Shown in pieces: positions 26,105-33,170 of a stretch of DNA of 64,000 nucleotides (position 1 is its first letter; each line of letters opens with the position of its first letter). The DNA lies in contig UBZP01000026.1 in assembly GCA_900469965.1 (NCBI GenBank), positions 1-64,000 of the forward strand, read 5' to 3'. The notes below the pieces were generated by a model that worked only from the letters and a program-made list of their open reading frames with translations, did not search any database and was not told the DNA's origin. This DNA is from Hyphomicrobiales bacterium (GTDB taxonomy: Bacteria; Pseudomonadota; Alphaproteobacteria; Rhizobiales; Rhizobiaceae). A program made the position numbers and the translations under genes.

Positions 26105-26938
26105 TCACAGCACGGCCCTCCGCAGGGAACTAACGCGATGGACGCGAAACGCTGGGACAAGCCAGTGACGGTGGAGGCCGAAAAGGTCGGAATGCTGCGC
26201 AGCATTGCAAGCACCATGGAAGCGGCGGAATTTCTTCTCCTGCATTGGCCGCTTGACTGGACCGGTCCCGCACACGTTCGTGCGCGACATGCCTGCATCC
26301 AGGTTCTGGGGGGAAAAAGCCCGCCCGAGCACGCCCGCGAGGCCTTCATCAATGCCTGCGAAGAGGCGGAGATATTCATTCAGTCGGAGTGAGGCCATCA
26401 GGCAGGCCACCTCCCCGCCGCGCAGGCGCGTGATGTTGTCGAGTATCGCCTGGGCCCGCTCCTGGGCGTCGAAATCGCGCCGTGCGATCGCCAGCAGCTT
26501 GCTGGTATGCACGACCGGGCCGTATCGAGCGGTTTCGATCGCACCCGCGCGCACGGCGAGCGCACGCTTGGACTGCGTATCGAAGTGAACCCAGCTCGCG
26601 TTCCGGTGCTTGCCGAACGAAAGCGTCTGGTGCCCCTGAATCCACTTGCGCTGCACCCCGATCCGATCGGCCATCGCCAGCAGCTCCGCGTCACTGTCGG
26701 CCCACATGTGGCACATGATCATGGAGCCGAAGGCCGCTTTCATGTCGTCGACATAGACCGCCATCACGCCGCCTTCCTGGTTGATGGCATAGTCCGGCGA
26801 GCGCCCGAGCGCCATCTCGATCCCGGTCGAGGCCCCGCCGCCGCCGGCGAAGCTGTCGATGATGATCGGCTCGCCGATTGACGGCGCTGCAAGGTTGCCC
26901 GCAAGAATGGTGCCGGCGAAGAGAGTTTCGCGAAACAT
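26105..26938 (-). CDS. Fused remnant: C5-methyltransferase start joined to a DUF4031 protein
   Basis: A 277-residue frame in three parts. Residues 1-54 carry the start of a phage C5-cytosine methyltransferase (IIIDSFAGGGGASTGIEMAL, motif I, then SPDYAINQ). Residue 59 is Met 26764, where a DUF4031 domain begins (MAVYVDDMKAAFGSMIMCHM ... LSFGKHRNASWVHFD). The codons before that Met (GAA GGC GGC GTG) look like the former ribosome site of a separate DUF4031 gene, so a deletion probably removed most of the methyltransferase. From about residue 180 the frame continues through DNA that is antisense to the third DUF982 gene, so the natural stop also seems lost. The methyltransferase part cannot be active. 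Confidence 0.65.
   Translation of the reverse strand: MFRETLFAGTILAGNLAAPSIGEPIIIDSFAGGGGASTGIEMALGRSPDYAINQEGGVMAVYVDDMKAAFGSMIMCHMWADSDAELLAMADRIGVQRKWIQGHQTLSFGKHRNASWVHFDTQSKRALAVRAGAIETARYGPVVHTSKLLAIARRDFDAQERAQAILDNITRLRGGEVACLMASLRLNEYLRLFAGIDEGLAGVLGRAFSPQNLDAGMSRTNVCGTGPVKRPMQEKKFRRFHGACNAAQHSDLFGLHRHWLVPAFRVHRVSSLRRAVL
26138..26392 (+). CDS. DUF982 family protein, paralogue 3
   Basis: An 84-residue copy of the same family: MDAKRWDKPVTVEAEKVGML, 'IASTMEAAEFLLLHWP', 'ARHACIQVLGGKSPPEHARE', 'EEAEIFIQSE'. It is opposite the extended end of the DUF4031 frame, overlapping it fully. Codon-by-codon similarity to the other two copies shows that the plus strand is the real coding strand here. 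Function unknown. Confidence 0.78.
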   Translation: MDAKRWDKPVTVEAEKVGMLRSIASTMEAAEFLLLHWPLDWTGPAHVRARHACIQVLGGKSPPEHAREAFINACEEAEIFIQSE

Positions 26939-27174
26939 CACGCCTCCCCCTTCCGGAGAGCCGACCCGTCAGAGGGCAGGATTTCTGGATATAGCTGCCG
27001 GACGATGTCCCGTGCTGTCTGGATCGTGCGTGCAACTGCGTCTTCGCCAACGCCTAGGAGACGCGCGATATCGAAGGTATCGAACCGCTTCGTGGCCCAG
27101 AGCTCGAGGCAGATTTCCGCTTCGTTTGCCGTCAGGAGGCGGGACGGTTTTCGAGCTGCTTGCCTGTTGTTCAT
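26938..27174 (-). CDS. Small HTH protein of the early operon
   Basis: A 78-residue basic protein. ANEAEICLELWATKRFDTFD followed by IARLLGVGEDAVARTIQTAR forms a clear helix-turn-helix in which 'FDIARLLGVGEDAVARTI' is the recognition unit. It overlaps its upstream neighbour by 4 bases and its stop overlaps the next start (TGATG). Likely a phage DNA-binding regulator; no named family. Confidence 0.68.
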   Translation of the reverse strand: MNNRQAARKPSRLLTANEAEICLELWATKRFDTFDIARLLGVGEDAVARTIQTARDIVRQLYPEILPSDGSALRKGEA

Positions 27175-27485
27175 GCTACGCTCCTGATCCGAAGTTCCGC
27201 GAGATCCCGCTCGCCGGCGATCCGCAGGCGGCCGGCGGCGATGCAGGCGTCGAGCGTCCGATCGAGATCAAGCGCGGCCTGATCCCGCGACCAGGTCTCG
27301 CGGTTGATGGCGATGAAGGGAGTTCCCGGCGACCAGCCGCGCAGGTGGTGTGCCCGCGTGACGCTGCGCATCCTATCGAGGTTATCGAGATCGAGACCGA
27401 ACTCAGAGACAGCGCGCCGGCATTCCAGCAAGGTAGGCGCGACGATCAAGAGGATCCGTTGGCGACGTTCACGCATGGGCGTCAC
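27171..27485 (-). CDS. Hypothetical early phage protein
   Basis: A 104-residue protein overlapping both neighbours (17 bases at its start, 4 at its end). Its body RRAVSEFGLDLDNLDRMRSV followed by GWSPGTPFIAINRETWSRDQ suggests an alpha/beta fold, perhaps a small nucleotide-binding protein; 'R...LIVAPTLLECRRA' is a strand-helix start. An alternative start at 27476 (MRERR) would shorten it by three residues. No family recognised. Confidence 0.6.
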   Translation of the reverse strand: MTPMRERRQRILLIVAPTLLECRRAVSEFGLDLDNLDRMRSVTRAHHLRGWSPGTPFIAINRETWSRDQAALDLDRTLDACIAAGRLRIAGERDLAELRIRSVA

Positions 27486-27987
27486 CGTCGGAGATCAGGG
27501 CAATCTCGGCACGCCCCGCATCTTTCAATTCCCATATTGCGGGGCTGAAAGCCTTGCCGGGCTTTCTCAGCTCGATCATGTTCTTGTCGCGCAGCTGGTC
27601 CATCGCCGTCTTGACCACGCCGGTGCTGAGATCCGCGCGGCGCGCGATCGTGTCGCGGTCGAGCTGGATCACACCGTCTTCCGACTGCGCGAAGAGCCGC
27701 AGGATGCGACGCGCAGATCGCCCGATACCCACCTGCTGCGGCCGGCCGCCCTTTGCATCCGGGTCGGCGCCACCTTCGAAGCTTGCAAGGCGAAAGAGCG
27801 GACGGTGCGCCCGGAGTGCGACGACCTCGTCTGCCGTGCGGCCGATCGCCTTGCCGATCGATGCGGCCGTCACCTTATGTTCGGAGATCAGCAGCACGAG
27901 CTCGCACTGCGCCTGCGGCGACAACGCCGAAAACGCCGCGGCCGAAACCGCAGTCGGGGTCGTGGAGAAAAGCGAAATCGATGTCAT
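27469..27987 (-). CDS. Winged-helix early phage protein
   Basis: A 172-residue protein starting at ATG 27987, which overlaps the upstream stop by 4 bases. The first half has FSALSPQAQCELVLLISEHK and a short HTH (TAASIGKAIGRTADEVVALR). The second half has a MarR-like winged helix (TIARRADLSTGVVKTAMDQL followed by NMIELRKPGKAF). Both indicate a DNA-binding regulator with two recognition units. The open frame upstream of 27987 is Arg-rich antisense-type sequence and was rejected. Confidence 0.65.
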   Translation of the reverse strand: MTSISLFSTTPTAVSAAAFSALSPQAQCELVLLISEHKVTAASIGKAIGRTADEVVALRAHRPLFRLASFEGGADPDAKGGRPQQVGIGRSARRILRLFAQSEDGVIQLDRDTIARRADLSTGVVKTAMDQLRDKNMIELRKPGKAFSPAIWELKDAGRAEIALISDGDAHA

Positions 27988-28382
27988 GACCACGTTTGCC
28001 TTGGCTTGGTTTCCGGGGCCGTCTCCGGTTCGACGACGGCGAAATGTGACGGTGCCTCTTCGGCCAGGATCTGCCCCAGCAGCGCGGCCTCCTCGGCGCG
28101 ACGGGCGGCTTTCCATTCGTTGAGGCGATCCTGAAAGGCTGCTGAAACGCCGGACACGCCGCCGCGCGCGCGGCGATCCATCCAGGCAAACTCCGCCATA
28201 GACCGGTGGGCGCCATACCAGCGGCCGATGCCGCGCGCGCCGTCCGGCAATGTCGCTATCTGCATCGGCGCGCTGACGACACGGACGAAGTCGGGCACCT
28301 CCAGGAGCGTCGAAACTCCGAGGACGTCGCGTACCGCCTGCCGCGGATCGTCGGTGACGATGAAGAGGCGGACGTCAGCCAT
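27984..28382 (-). CDS. Hypothetical early phage protein
   Basis: A 132-residue protein (MADVRLFIVTDDPRQAVRDV). The start at 28382 overlaps the stop of the small zinc-ribbon gene; a longer start at 28394 is possible. There is an N-terminal alpha/beta unit and a charged helical tail (ERLNEWKAARRAEEAALLGQ-type). No family recognised. It belongs to the tightly overlapping early operon. Confidence 0.58.
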   Translation of the reverse strand: MADVRLFIVTDDPRQAVRDVLGVSTLLEVPDFVRVVSAPMQIATLPDGARGIGRWYGAHRSMAEFAWMDRRARGGVSGVSAAFQDRLNEWKAARRAEEAALLGQILAEEAPSHFAVVEPETAPETKPRQTWS

Positions 28383-28500
28383 GCGCGCCCCCACGCACCG
28401 GGTGCTCGGCAGGCTTCCTGCAGGTCTCGCAGAAGCGCTCGATCACTTCGCCGGCGCCGAGCGGCTTGCGGCAATGCGGGCATTCCGTAACGAGCCTCAT
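28375..28500 (-). CDS. 41-residue zinc-ribbon protein
   Basis: A very short gene filling the gap between the GcrA-like and the next early gene. It begins MRLVTECPHCRKPLGAGEVI and has two CxxC knuckles (CPHC and CETC, 14 residues apart) typical of a zinc ribbon. Its ATG overlaps the GcrA stop by 4 bases (ATGA) and its own stop overlaps the next start, which supports translation by coupling. Probably a DNA- or RNA-binding accessory protein. Confidence 0.65.
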   Translation of the reverse strand: MRLVTECPHCRKPLGAGEVIERFCETCRKPAEHPVRGGAHG

Positions 28501-29018
28501 GATCTGTCCCTCGCCATCAGCCGCAGATGCGCGGCGCAATAGCTGGCCCCCTCGCCCGTCGCGGCACCACAGCAGGGCGTCATATGTCCGGACCGTGTCT
28601 CAAACGCCTCAAGCGGAAAGCGGCACTGGGCATGACCGAGATCCATGAAGGCGATGGGCTCTTCGCCCGGAAGCCGGAAGCGCGACAGATCCCGAACGCT
28701 GGCGATCGGTCGACCTGCCTGTGCGACAGGCGCCGCCCAGGGGACGCGGCCGAGGGACGAGACCTGCCGCACCGTGAGCTTCTCCACGGGGGGCCGCGCC
28801 AGCCTTGCCTGCCTCGGCTTGGCCTTCCGAGGGGCGACAGTCGCCAGCCGCGATGGAAACCGGTCTCGATTTCGCGTGGCATAGCCGCAGACGGCGCTGC
28901 GCGTCGTTCCGATCCGCGTCGCGATTGCCGCCGCCGAGAGGCCTTCGCGCCAGAGCTGCTGCGCCTTGGCGGCGACGCTGTCGGTCCATACGAACCCGTT
29001 TGCCGACGCAGCGCTCAT
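28497..29018 (-). CDS. GcrA-family cell-cycle regulator, phage-encoded
   Basis: A 173-residue protein with the GcrA N-terminal HTH: WTDSVAAKAQQLWREGLSAA followed by IATRIGTTRSAV. The family's C-terminal sigma-factor-binding part also shows, with QCRFPL and CCGAATGEGASYCAAH. Host GcrA activates promoters carrying CcrM-methylated GANTC together with sigma70. A phage copy could tie early transcription to the host methylation cycle. It overlaps both neighbours by 4 bases. Confidence 0.88.
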   Translation of the reverse strand: MSAASANGFVWTDSVAAKAQQLWREGLSAAAIATRIGTTRSAVCGYATRNRDRFPSRLATVAPRKAKPRQARLARPPVEKLTVRQVSSLGRVPWAAPVAQAGRPIASVRDLSRFRLPGEEPIAFMDLGHAQCRFPLEAFETRSGHMTPCCGAATGEGASYCAAHLRLMARDRS

Positions 29019-29467
29019 GGCGCACCGCCGATCAGCGCCTTCTCGAGGTCCTGCAATTGCGCGATGGCGTTGCGAACGAGCGGCAAGAGTTCGCGCCGCT
29101 CGTGCGGATCGACGTGGTTATCGAGTAAGGCCGTGATGAGGGCGGAGAGCAGCCGCCCCTTCGTATCCGCCACCGCCCCAACCTGGGCCATGGTCACCGG
29201 CCGCATATCGGCAGCGTCGGGCACGAGCCGAAACCCGGAGAGCGCGGCGAGTTGCGCCGTGATCATCGGATCGCCGAGCACGCGCTCCAGGTCGGCGACG
29301 ACGTCGATCGCCATGAAGTTGTCGTCGTCACCGAGCGAGCCGTATTTCGAAAGCTGCGCTTCGCGCACCCGGGTCTCCGGCGCGAAGTTCGCCGCCCCCA
29401 CCTGCCGCAGCGCGCGATTGGTCGCCGCCTTTAGGTCCCGCCGGTCGTGCTCATTCGTAGGGCGCAA
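29015..29467 (-). CDS. CII-like phage regulatory protein
   Basis: A 150-residue protein with the alphaproteobacterial phage CII-like pattern: LKAATNRALRQVGAANFAPE, 'TRVREAQLSKYGSL' and 'MAIDVVADLERVLGDP'. In these proteins 'LS.YG....D.F.A.DVVADLE...G' is diagnostic. The start is probably TTG 29467, because AGGGAGG lies 5 bases upstream; a further TTG at 29488 lacks such a site. It heads the early leftward operon after the Cro-like gene. Confidence 0.72.
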   Translation of the reverse strand: MRPTNEHDRRDLKAATNRALRQVGAANFAPETRVREAQLSKYGSLGDDDNFMAIDVVADLERVLGDPMITAQLAALSGFRLVPDAADMRPVTMAQVGAVADTKGRLLSALITALLDNHVDPHERRELLPLVRNAIAQLQDLEKALIGGAP

Positions 29468-29583
29468 GTCATCCTCCCTGAAAATCAAGGAAATCTTTTC
29501 GGAAAATCTTTCGGTGAAGCGCGGAAACGCGTGGGCTACGGTGACCGCATCAGATCAAGGGGGACCGCATGACGACGACCACA

Positions 29584-29799
29584 TCACTCAGCAGCCTCCG
29601 AAGCATGCTGACCAAAAACGTCAGGTCGAAGCTCGTGCCGGGATATGCCGGTAACGCGCTCGACCTCGAGAACGCGGCCAGCGGGCACCTTCTCCCACTG
29701 CAAGACGGCAGATGGAGTAATTTGCAGTTGACGAGCAAGCTCGCTGGCGCTGCCAGCGAGCCTGAACACGCGATCAAGTGAGTGAGGCTGCGTAACCAT
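29584..29799 (-). CDS. Cro-like (YdaS-type) repressor
   Basis: A 71-residue protein read from ATG 29799 (MVTQPHSLDRVFRLAGSASE). The HTH is LARQLQITPSAVLQWEKVPA, with 'GR.LEVERVTGISRHELRPD' after it, the typical end of YdaS/Cro proteins that pair with an S24 repressor. It diverges from the repressor gene across an 81-base operator region. It should repress the lysogenic promoter in the lytic cycle. Confidence 0.85.
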   Translation of the reverse strand: MVTQPHSLDRVFRLAGSASELARQLQITPSAVLQWEKVPAGRVLEVERVTGISRHELRPDVFGQHASEAAE

Positions 29800-29808
29800 G
29801 CATAGATA

Positions 29809-29821
29809 TAAGCATTGCTTA
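29809..29821. promoter_or_regulatory. Operator palindrome TAAGCATTGCTTA
   Basis: A perfect TAAGC-nnn-GCTTA palindrome in the Cro/repressor intergenic region, 10 bases upstream of the Cro-like ATG. Half-site-like sequences (AAGCAATAATTAT at 29834, TTATAAGC at 29873) occur nearer the repressor. The same palindrome recurs at 30903. Probable binding site of the S24 repressor and/or Cro. Confidence 0.65.
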
Positions 29822-29880
29822 GATATACGGTCAAGCAATAATTATATAGACCACCTGCCGCGCTTCGGACAGTTATAAGC

Positions 29881-30573
29881 ATGGCTAAGAGCGAACTAGC
29901 AGCTAAGGTGGGCACAGCGATCCGCACGGCGCGCAAGCGTCGCGGTCTGGTTCAACGCAACATTGCGGAAGCGTTAGAGATCGATGTCGCCGCCGTTGGC
30001 ATGTGGGAAGGTGGCCGAAATCTTCCAACGACCGAAAACCTTGTAAAAACTGCAGAGCTACTAGGCATCGACCCGGCCGCCCTTTCTCGAGGCGAGCTCG
30101 TCTACATTGACCAGGCAGGGCTTGCCGATGCGGAAATCGTGTCGGACCCTGCCCCACCACCAACCGGGCCGATGGATGTACAACTGCTCGGCGTTTCTTA
30201 CGGCGGCGACGATGGCGACTTCTCCTTCAACGGCCAGATTGCAGGATACGTTCGGCGCCCACCAGGCGCTGCAACACTCACAAATGTCTTCGCAACCCAC
30301 GTGCTCAGCGACAGCATGGTACCTCGCTACGACCCTGGCGAGGTCATCTACTGCGGCGGCCGTGAGCCTGTACCCGGCGATCACATTGTGATCGAAATGT
30401 ATCCGGAACGAGAAGGCGAAGCAGGAAAATCTTTTGTAAAAAAGCTTAAGCGGCGCACTGAAAAAGAAATCATCGCCGAACAATACAACCCAATTGGGGA
30501 AGTGACGTTCGATCGGTACCGCGTCAAAAACATCTGGCGTGTCATCCCGTGGAAAGAGCTTTTTGGGTTCTAA
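29881..30573 (+). CDS. S24-type prophage repressor (CI/LexA-like)
   Basis: A 230-residue repressor. The N-terminal HTH_XRE is IRTARKRRGLVQRNIAEALE followed by DVAAVGMWEGGRNLP. The C-terminal S24 peptidase holds the Ser in LSDSMVPRYDPGEVIYCGG and the Lys in SFVKKLKRR. The self-cleavage Ala-Gly is in NGQIAGYVRRPPG. Such repressors are inactivated by RecA-ssDNA, giving SOS induction. No strong ribosome site precedes the ATG. The operators on both sides suggest it controls the early and rightward operons. Confidence 0.93.
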   Translation: MAKSELAAKVGTAIRTARKRRGLVQRNIAEALEIDVAAVGMWEGGRNLPTTENLVKTAELLGIDPAALSRGELVYIDQAGLADAEIVSDPAPPPTGPMDVQLLGVSYGGDDGDFSFNGQIAGYVRRPPGAATLTNVFATHVLSDSMVPRYDPGEVIYCGGREPVPGDHIVIEMYPEREGEAGKSFVKKLKRRTEKEIIAEQYNPIGEVTFDRYRVKNIWRVIPWKELFGF

Positions 30574-30829
30574 GCACTTGAGCCTCCGCCCTTAGGGCAA
30601 TTCGATCATGCAGAAGCCAAGCCTGCACCGAGATATTCTTTCCGGGCAGTCCCTCACCCCTGCATGACGAGCAGGAAAAGCGGCGAGACAGGGCATCTAG
30701 CGGCGTTTGGAGACTTACGCCAAGCCCAACGAGTTCCGCCGGCTTGCGCCAGCGACTGCGCCCGCAGTCTCCGCACTCGATTGCAATCCTGTCAGTGTGG
30801 CCCAGTAGGGCCGACGCTCGACCGGTCAT
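30542..30829 (-). CDS. Zinc-ribbon hypothetical protein
   Basis: A 95-residue protein with IAIECGDCGRSRWRKPAELV and CSSCRGEG, giving two CxxC pairs that frame 'TPLDALSRRF', a pattern seen in small rhizobial zinc proteins. GGAGG lies 7 bases upstream of the ATG. Its end is convergent with, and overlaps, the last 32 bases of the repressor gene. No function known. It diverges from the rightward operon across the second operator. Confidence 0.62.
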   Translation of the reverse strand: MTGRASALLGHTDRIAIECGDCGRSRWRKPAELVGLGVSLQTPLDALSRRFSCSSCRGEGLPGKNISVQAWLLHDRIALRAEAQVLRTQKALSTG

Positions 30830-30902
30830 TCACCTCGCCTCCTATGTTCTCTTTACGTTCTCATAATTACGGGTTTCTGCAGCCGAGTCGAGTCGCTTGT
30901 TC

Positions 30903-30915
30903 TAAGCGCTGCTTA
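30903..30915. promoter_or_regulatory. Second operator palindrome TAAGCGCTGCTTA
   Basis: TAAGC-nnn-GCTTA again, 73 bases before the rightward operon's first ATG and upstream of TTATAATT/CTTATAATTATCGCTTATG sequences that look like -10 regions and half sites. It matches the operator at 29809 in all ten fixed positions, so the rightward operon is probably under the same repressor. Confidence 0.62.
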
Positions 30916-30987
30916 TAATTTTTGCTTGCGTTCACTTATAATTATCGCTTATGTTCGCGAAACTCCTGGAACGAAGGAACCGCGAAT

Positions 30988-31218
30988 ATGATCCGTTACA
31001 TCACGCTCGAAGATGGCATGGCCGATGACGGCCGGCGGCCTAACAAAGTCGAACGTCATCCCAAGCCCGGCTACGTCCTTCCCGGCAACGATTGGTATTC
31101 GGACACGCTCGCCGGGCCGCCGCAGGTCAGCTCCGGTCTCGGCGCGCTCCTCGTCGGCATTCTTCTCGGTTCGGTTATGTCCTCCAGTATGATCGCGCTC
31201 GGCGCGTGGCTCTTCTGA
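30988..31218 (+). CDS. Small single-pass membrane protein
   Basis: A 76-residue protein (MIRYITLEDGMADDGRRPNK...) with a soluble N-terminal half and one C-terminal membrane segment (GALLVGILLGSVMSSSMIAL). GAAGGA precedes the start. Its stop overlaps the next ATG (TGATG). First gene of the repressor-flanked rightward operon. Function unknown. Confidence 0.65.
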   Translation: MIRYITLEDGMADDGRRPNKVERHPKPGYVLPGNDWYSDTLAGPPQVSSGLGALLVGILLGSVMSSSMIALGAWLF

Positions 31219-31895
31219 TGGGAGCAGCCATGCGCCTTGTCGACAATCCGGTCGAGACAATGTGGGCCGATGGCCGCGTCGTCGATCTGGGCAACCCCGA
31301 TCACGAGATCGTCGATTTCGCCGAGATCGCGAACACCCTTTCAAAGGTCGCGCGTTTCAACGGGCGCAATCCGGGCCTCGCGCTTTCGGTGGCACAGCAC
31401 TGCGTCATGGGCGCGCAGGCAATGGTAAACGAGGGCGCCACCCGTCTCGAGGCGGCGCTCTTCCTGCTGCACGACGCACACGAATGGGCGCTCGGCGACT
31501 TGATCCGCCCCAGCGCCGATCTGTTCGCTGCCGTGTGCGCGGAGCTCTATGGCGAGACGCACCTCCACGATGCGATCGCCGCCTGCAAGGCGGCCTGGGA
31601 CGAAGCAATCTATTTCGCCGCCGGCCTGCCGGGCCCTGAAGCCTGGACGAAACGGCAGGCAAAGCTCGTCAGGGACATGGACGCGCGCATGCAGCGCGCC
31701 GAGGCCATCGCCATCTTCGGCCCGTCAGCCAGCGCCAAGTTCCCGAAGGCCGCCACCCCGAAACTGACCGGCGCGATCAATCCCTGGCCACCCGGTAAGG
31801 CTGAGGAACAGTTCATGCTCGCAGCCCGGCGCCTGATCGGCGACGAGCAGATCTTCGGCCAGACATCGCTTGCAGCCCTGCGGAGAGCCCTATGA
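31218..31895 (+). CDS. HD-domain phosphohydrolase
   Basis: A 225-residue protein of the phage HD family. H in SVAQHCVMGAQ, the pair in LLHDAHEWALGDLIRP and a distal Asp-rich helix give the H...HD...D metal site of YfbR-like nucleotidases. It begins MGAAMRLVDNPVETMWADGR; an alternative is Met 5 (31230). It may hydrolyse deoxynucleotides or a signalling nucleotide. It is coupled to both neighbours (1-base and 4-base overlaps). Confidence 0.8.
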   Translation: MGAAMRLVDNPVETMWADGRVVDLGNPDHEIVDFAEIANTLSKVARFNGRNPGLALSVAQHCVMGAQAMVNEGATRLEAALFLLHDAHEWALGDLIRPSADLFAAVCAELYGETHLHDAIAACKAAWDEAIYFAAGLPGPEAWTKRQAKLVRDMDARMQRAEAIAIFGPSASAKFPKAATPKLTGAINPWPPGKAEEQFMLAARRLIGDEQIFGQTSLAALRRAL

Positions 31896-32233
31896 AGCCC
31901 CCCGCCTGCACGCCGATAGCGGCCATCGGCGAAACCCGCCGACTACTGATGACCAGCACGGGCGGCTCCATCCTGGTCGGCACGGCGAACGACGGCGGTC
32001 CACTGGTAGCCGACTTCACCGCCGGCGCCTTCATCCTCGCCGACAACGACGACCAGTTGATCGTCGGCCCGATCCAGATCGAGGCTGCCCAGGCGCTGGC
32101 CCGCAGGGTCGCAGAAAGCGATCCGCGCGCCCTGACCGAGCCCCAAGGCAGGCTGATCCTCGCAACCGCCCTGCTCGCACTCGCCCACATGTGGCCGCGC
32201 GTCCCGCATACCCTCAGTGGAGCCGCCAAATGA
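31892..32233 (+). CDS. Hypothetical protein of the rightward operon
   Basis: A 113-residue protein, overlapping both neighbours by 4 bases. It has a strand-rich start (TRRLLMTSTGGSILVGTAND) and a helical C-terminus (GRLILATALLALAHMWP). No family recognised. Coupling to the HD protein and to the PrtN-like gene suggests a shared role. Confidence 0.58.
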   Translation: MKPPACTPIAAIGETRRLLMTSTGGSILVGTANDGGPLVADFTAGAFILADNDDQLIVGPIQIEAAQALARRVAESDPRALTEPQGRLILATALLALAHMWPRVPHTLSGAAK

Positions 32234-32523
32234 TAACCACCTCACAATTCGGCGCCGAAGGGTTCTCCACCTCGTTCCTGCTCTTCGCGCAATATGGTGG
32301 CCGGGCGATCATACCGGTCGAGGAAGTTTGCCGCGACTATTTCAGCCACCTGACGCCGGACAAGTTCCTCCGGAAAGTCGGCTCCGGCGAGATCGCGATC
32401 CCTGTCATACGGGCAGAAACCTCTCAGAAGTGCCAGAAAGGCATACATCTCCACGACCTCGCTGCCTATCTCGACAGGCGACGCGATGCCGCTTTGAAGG
32501 AATTTCGACAATTGCACCGTTAG
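32230..32523 (+). CDS. PrtN-family activator (pyocin activator-like)
   Basis: A 97-residue protein: TSFLLFAQYGGRAIIPVEEV, then CRDYFSHLTPDKFLRKVGSG, IAIPVIRAE, SQKCQKGIHLHDLAAYLDRR. These follow the PrtN pattern 'T.FLL.A.Y....I....VC.DYF..LT..KF..KV..G.I.LP.....S.K..KG....DLA.YLD..R'. In Pseudomonas PrtN turns on pyocin genes after SOS. Here it ends the operon that carries the second repressor operator, so it may activate late functions after induction. Confidence 0.85.
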   Translation: MITTSQFGAEGFSTSFLLFAQYGGRAIIPVEEVCRDYFSHLTPDKFLRKVGSGEIAIPVIRAETSQKCQKGIHLHDLAAYLDRRRDAALKEFRQLHR

Positions 32524-32723
32524 ACACCGCATGGTGAAAACGGGCGGATCCCGCTGAGGCGGCGGTTGCTGTTCTACGTTGAACTGGTGGATGGCTCGCA
32601 GGAGGCTGAAGCGACTCGGCAATCATGGTCGCGCGGGGCCATCTCCCGCCAGTCCGGCTTTTGCGAGAGCATCAGGTTAGCTGACATCGTGAAACCGTGA
32701 GGAGTGGAGACAGAGATCGCTCG

Positions 32724-33170
32724 CTAGGCTGAAAAGCGCGTACTTTCTTCCTCCAAGAGGAAGGCTTCGAGTCGCTTCGTTAGACAATCTAAGTCCCTAG
32801 TCTGGCACTCCCAGATCACAAGAACCTTCCATCCAAGTGCCTCCAGCGCCACTTGACTTGATTCGTCTCGCCGCACGTTATCGTCGAATTTCTTCTGCCA
32901 GTATTCGCCACGAGTCTTCGGTGTTGTCGTCCCTGCGCATCCCTTATGTCGATGCCAGAAACATCCATGAACGAAAATGACCTTTCTATGCCGAGAAAGG
33001 ACAAGATCGGGTGTACCGGGTAACCCTCGGACGTGGAGCCTATATCGGAACCCTAACCTGTGGGTCGCGTGCCGCACCAGCATTTCAGGCCTGCTATCAG
33101 TCGCCTTTACCTTGGCCATCAAGCGACGGCGATGGTCAGGTACATCAGCAAATAAATCGCGCGTCTTCAT
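32724..33170 (-). CDS. vsr: Very short patch repair (Vsr) endonuclease
   Basis: A 148-residue endonuclease with a full Vsr set: KVKATDSRPEMLVRHATHRL, then GFRYRLHVRGLPGTPDLVLS, VIFVHGCFWHRHKGC and a C-terminal ALGWKVLVIWECQTRD. The catalytic Asp lies in GTPDLV, and the Cys/His residues are at the HGCFWHRHKGC zinc site. It nicks next to T in T:G mismatches left by 5-methylcytosine deamination and is normally paired with a C5 methyltransferase. Here that partner lies 5.8 kb away on the other strand. Its start overlaps the adenine methyltransferase stop by 4 bases. Confidence 0.93.
   Translation of the reverse strand: MKTRDLFADVPDHRRRLMAKVKATDSRPEMLVRHATHRLGFRYRLHVRGLPGTPDLVLSRHRKVIFVHGCFWHRHKGCAGTTTPKTRGEYWQKKFDDNVRRDESSQVALEALGWKVLVIWECQTRDLDCLTKRLEAFLLEEESTRFSA

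Noticed and set aside
32524-32723. Gap between the PrtN-like gene and vsr searched for an att core
   Set aside because: No copy of ACCAGTCGATCA or of the TTGCTACA arm was found, so a separate insertion of the defence module cannot be shown.
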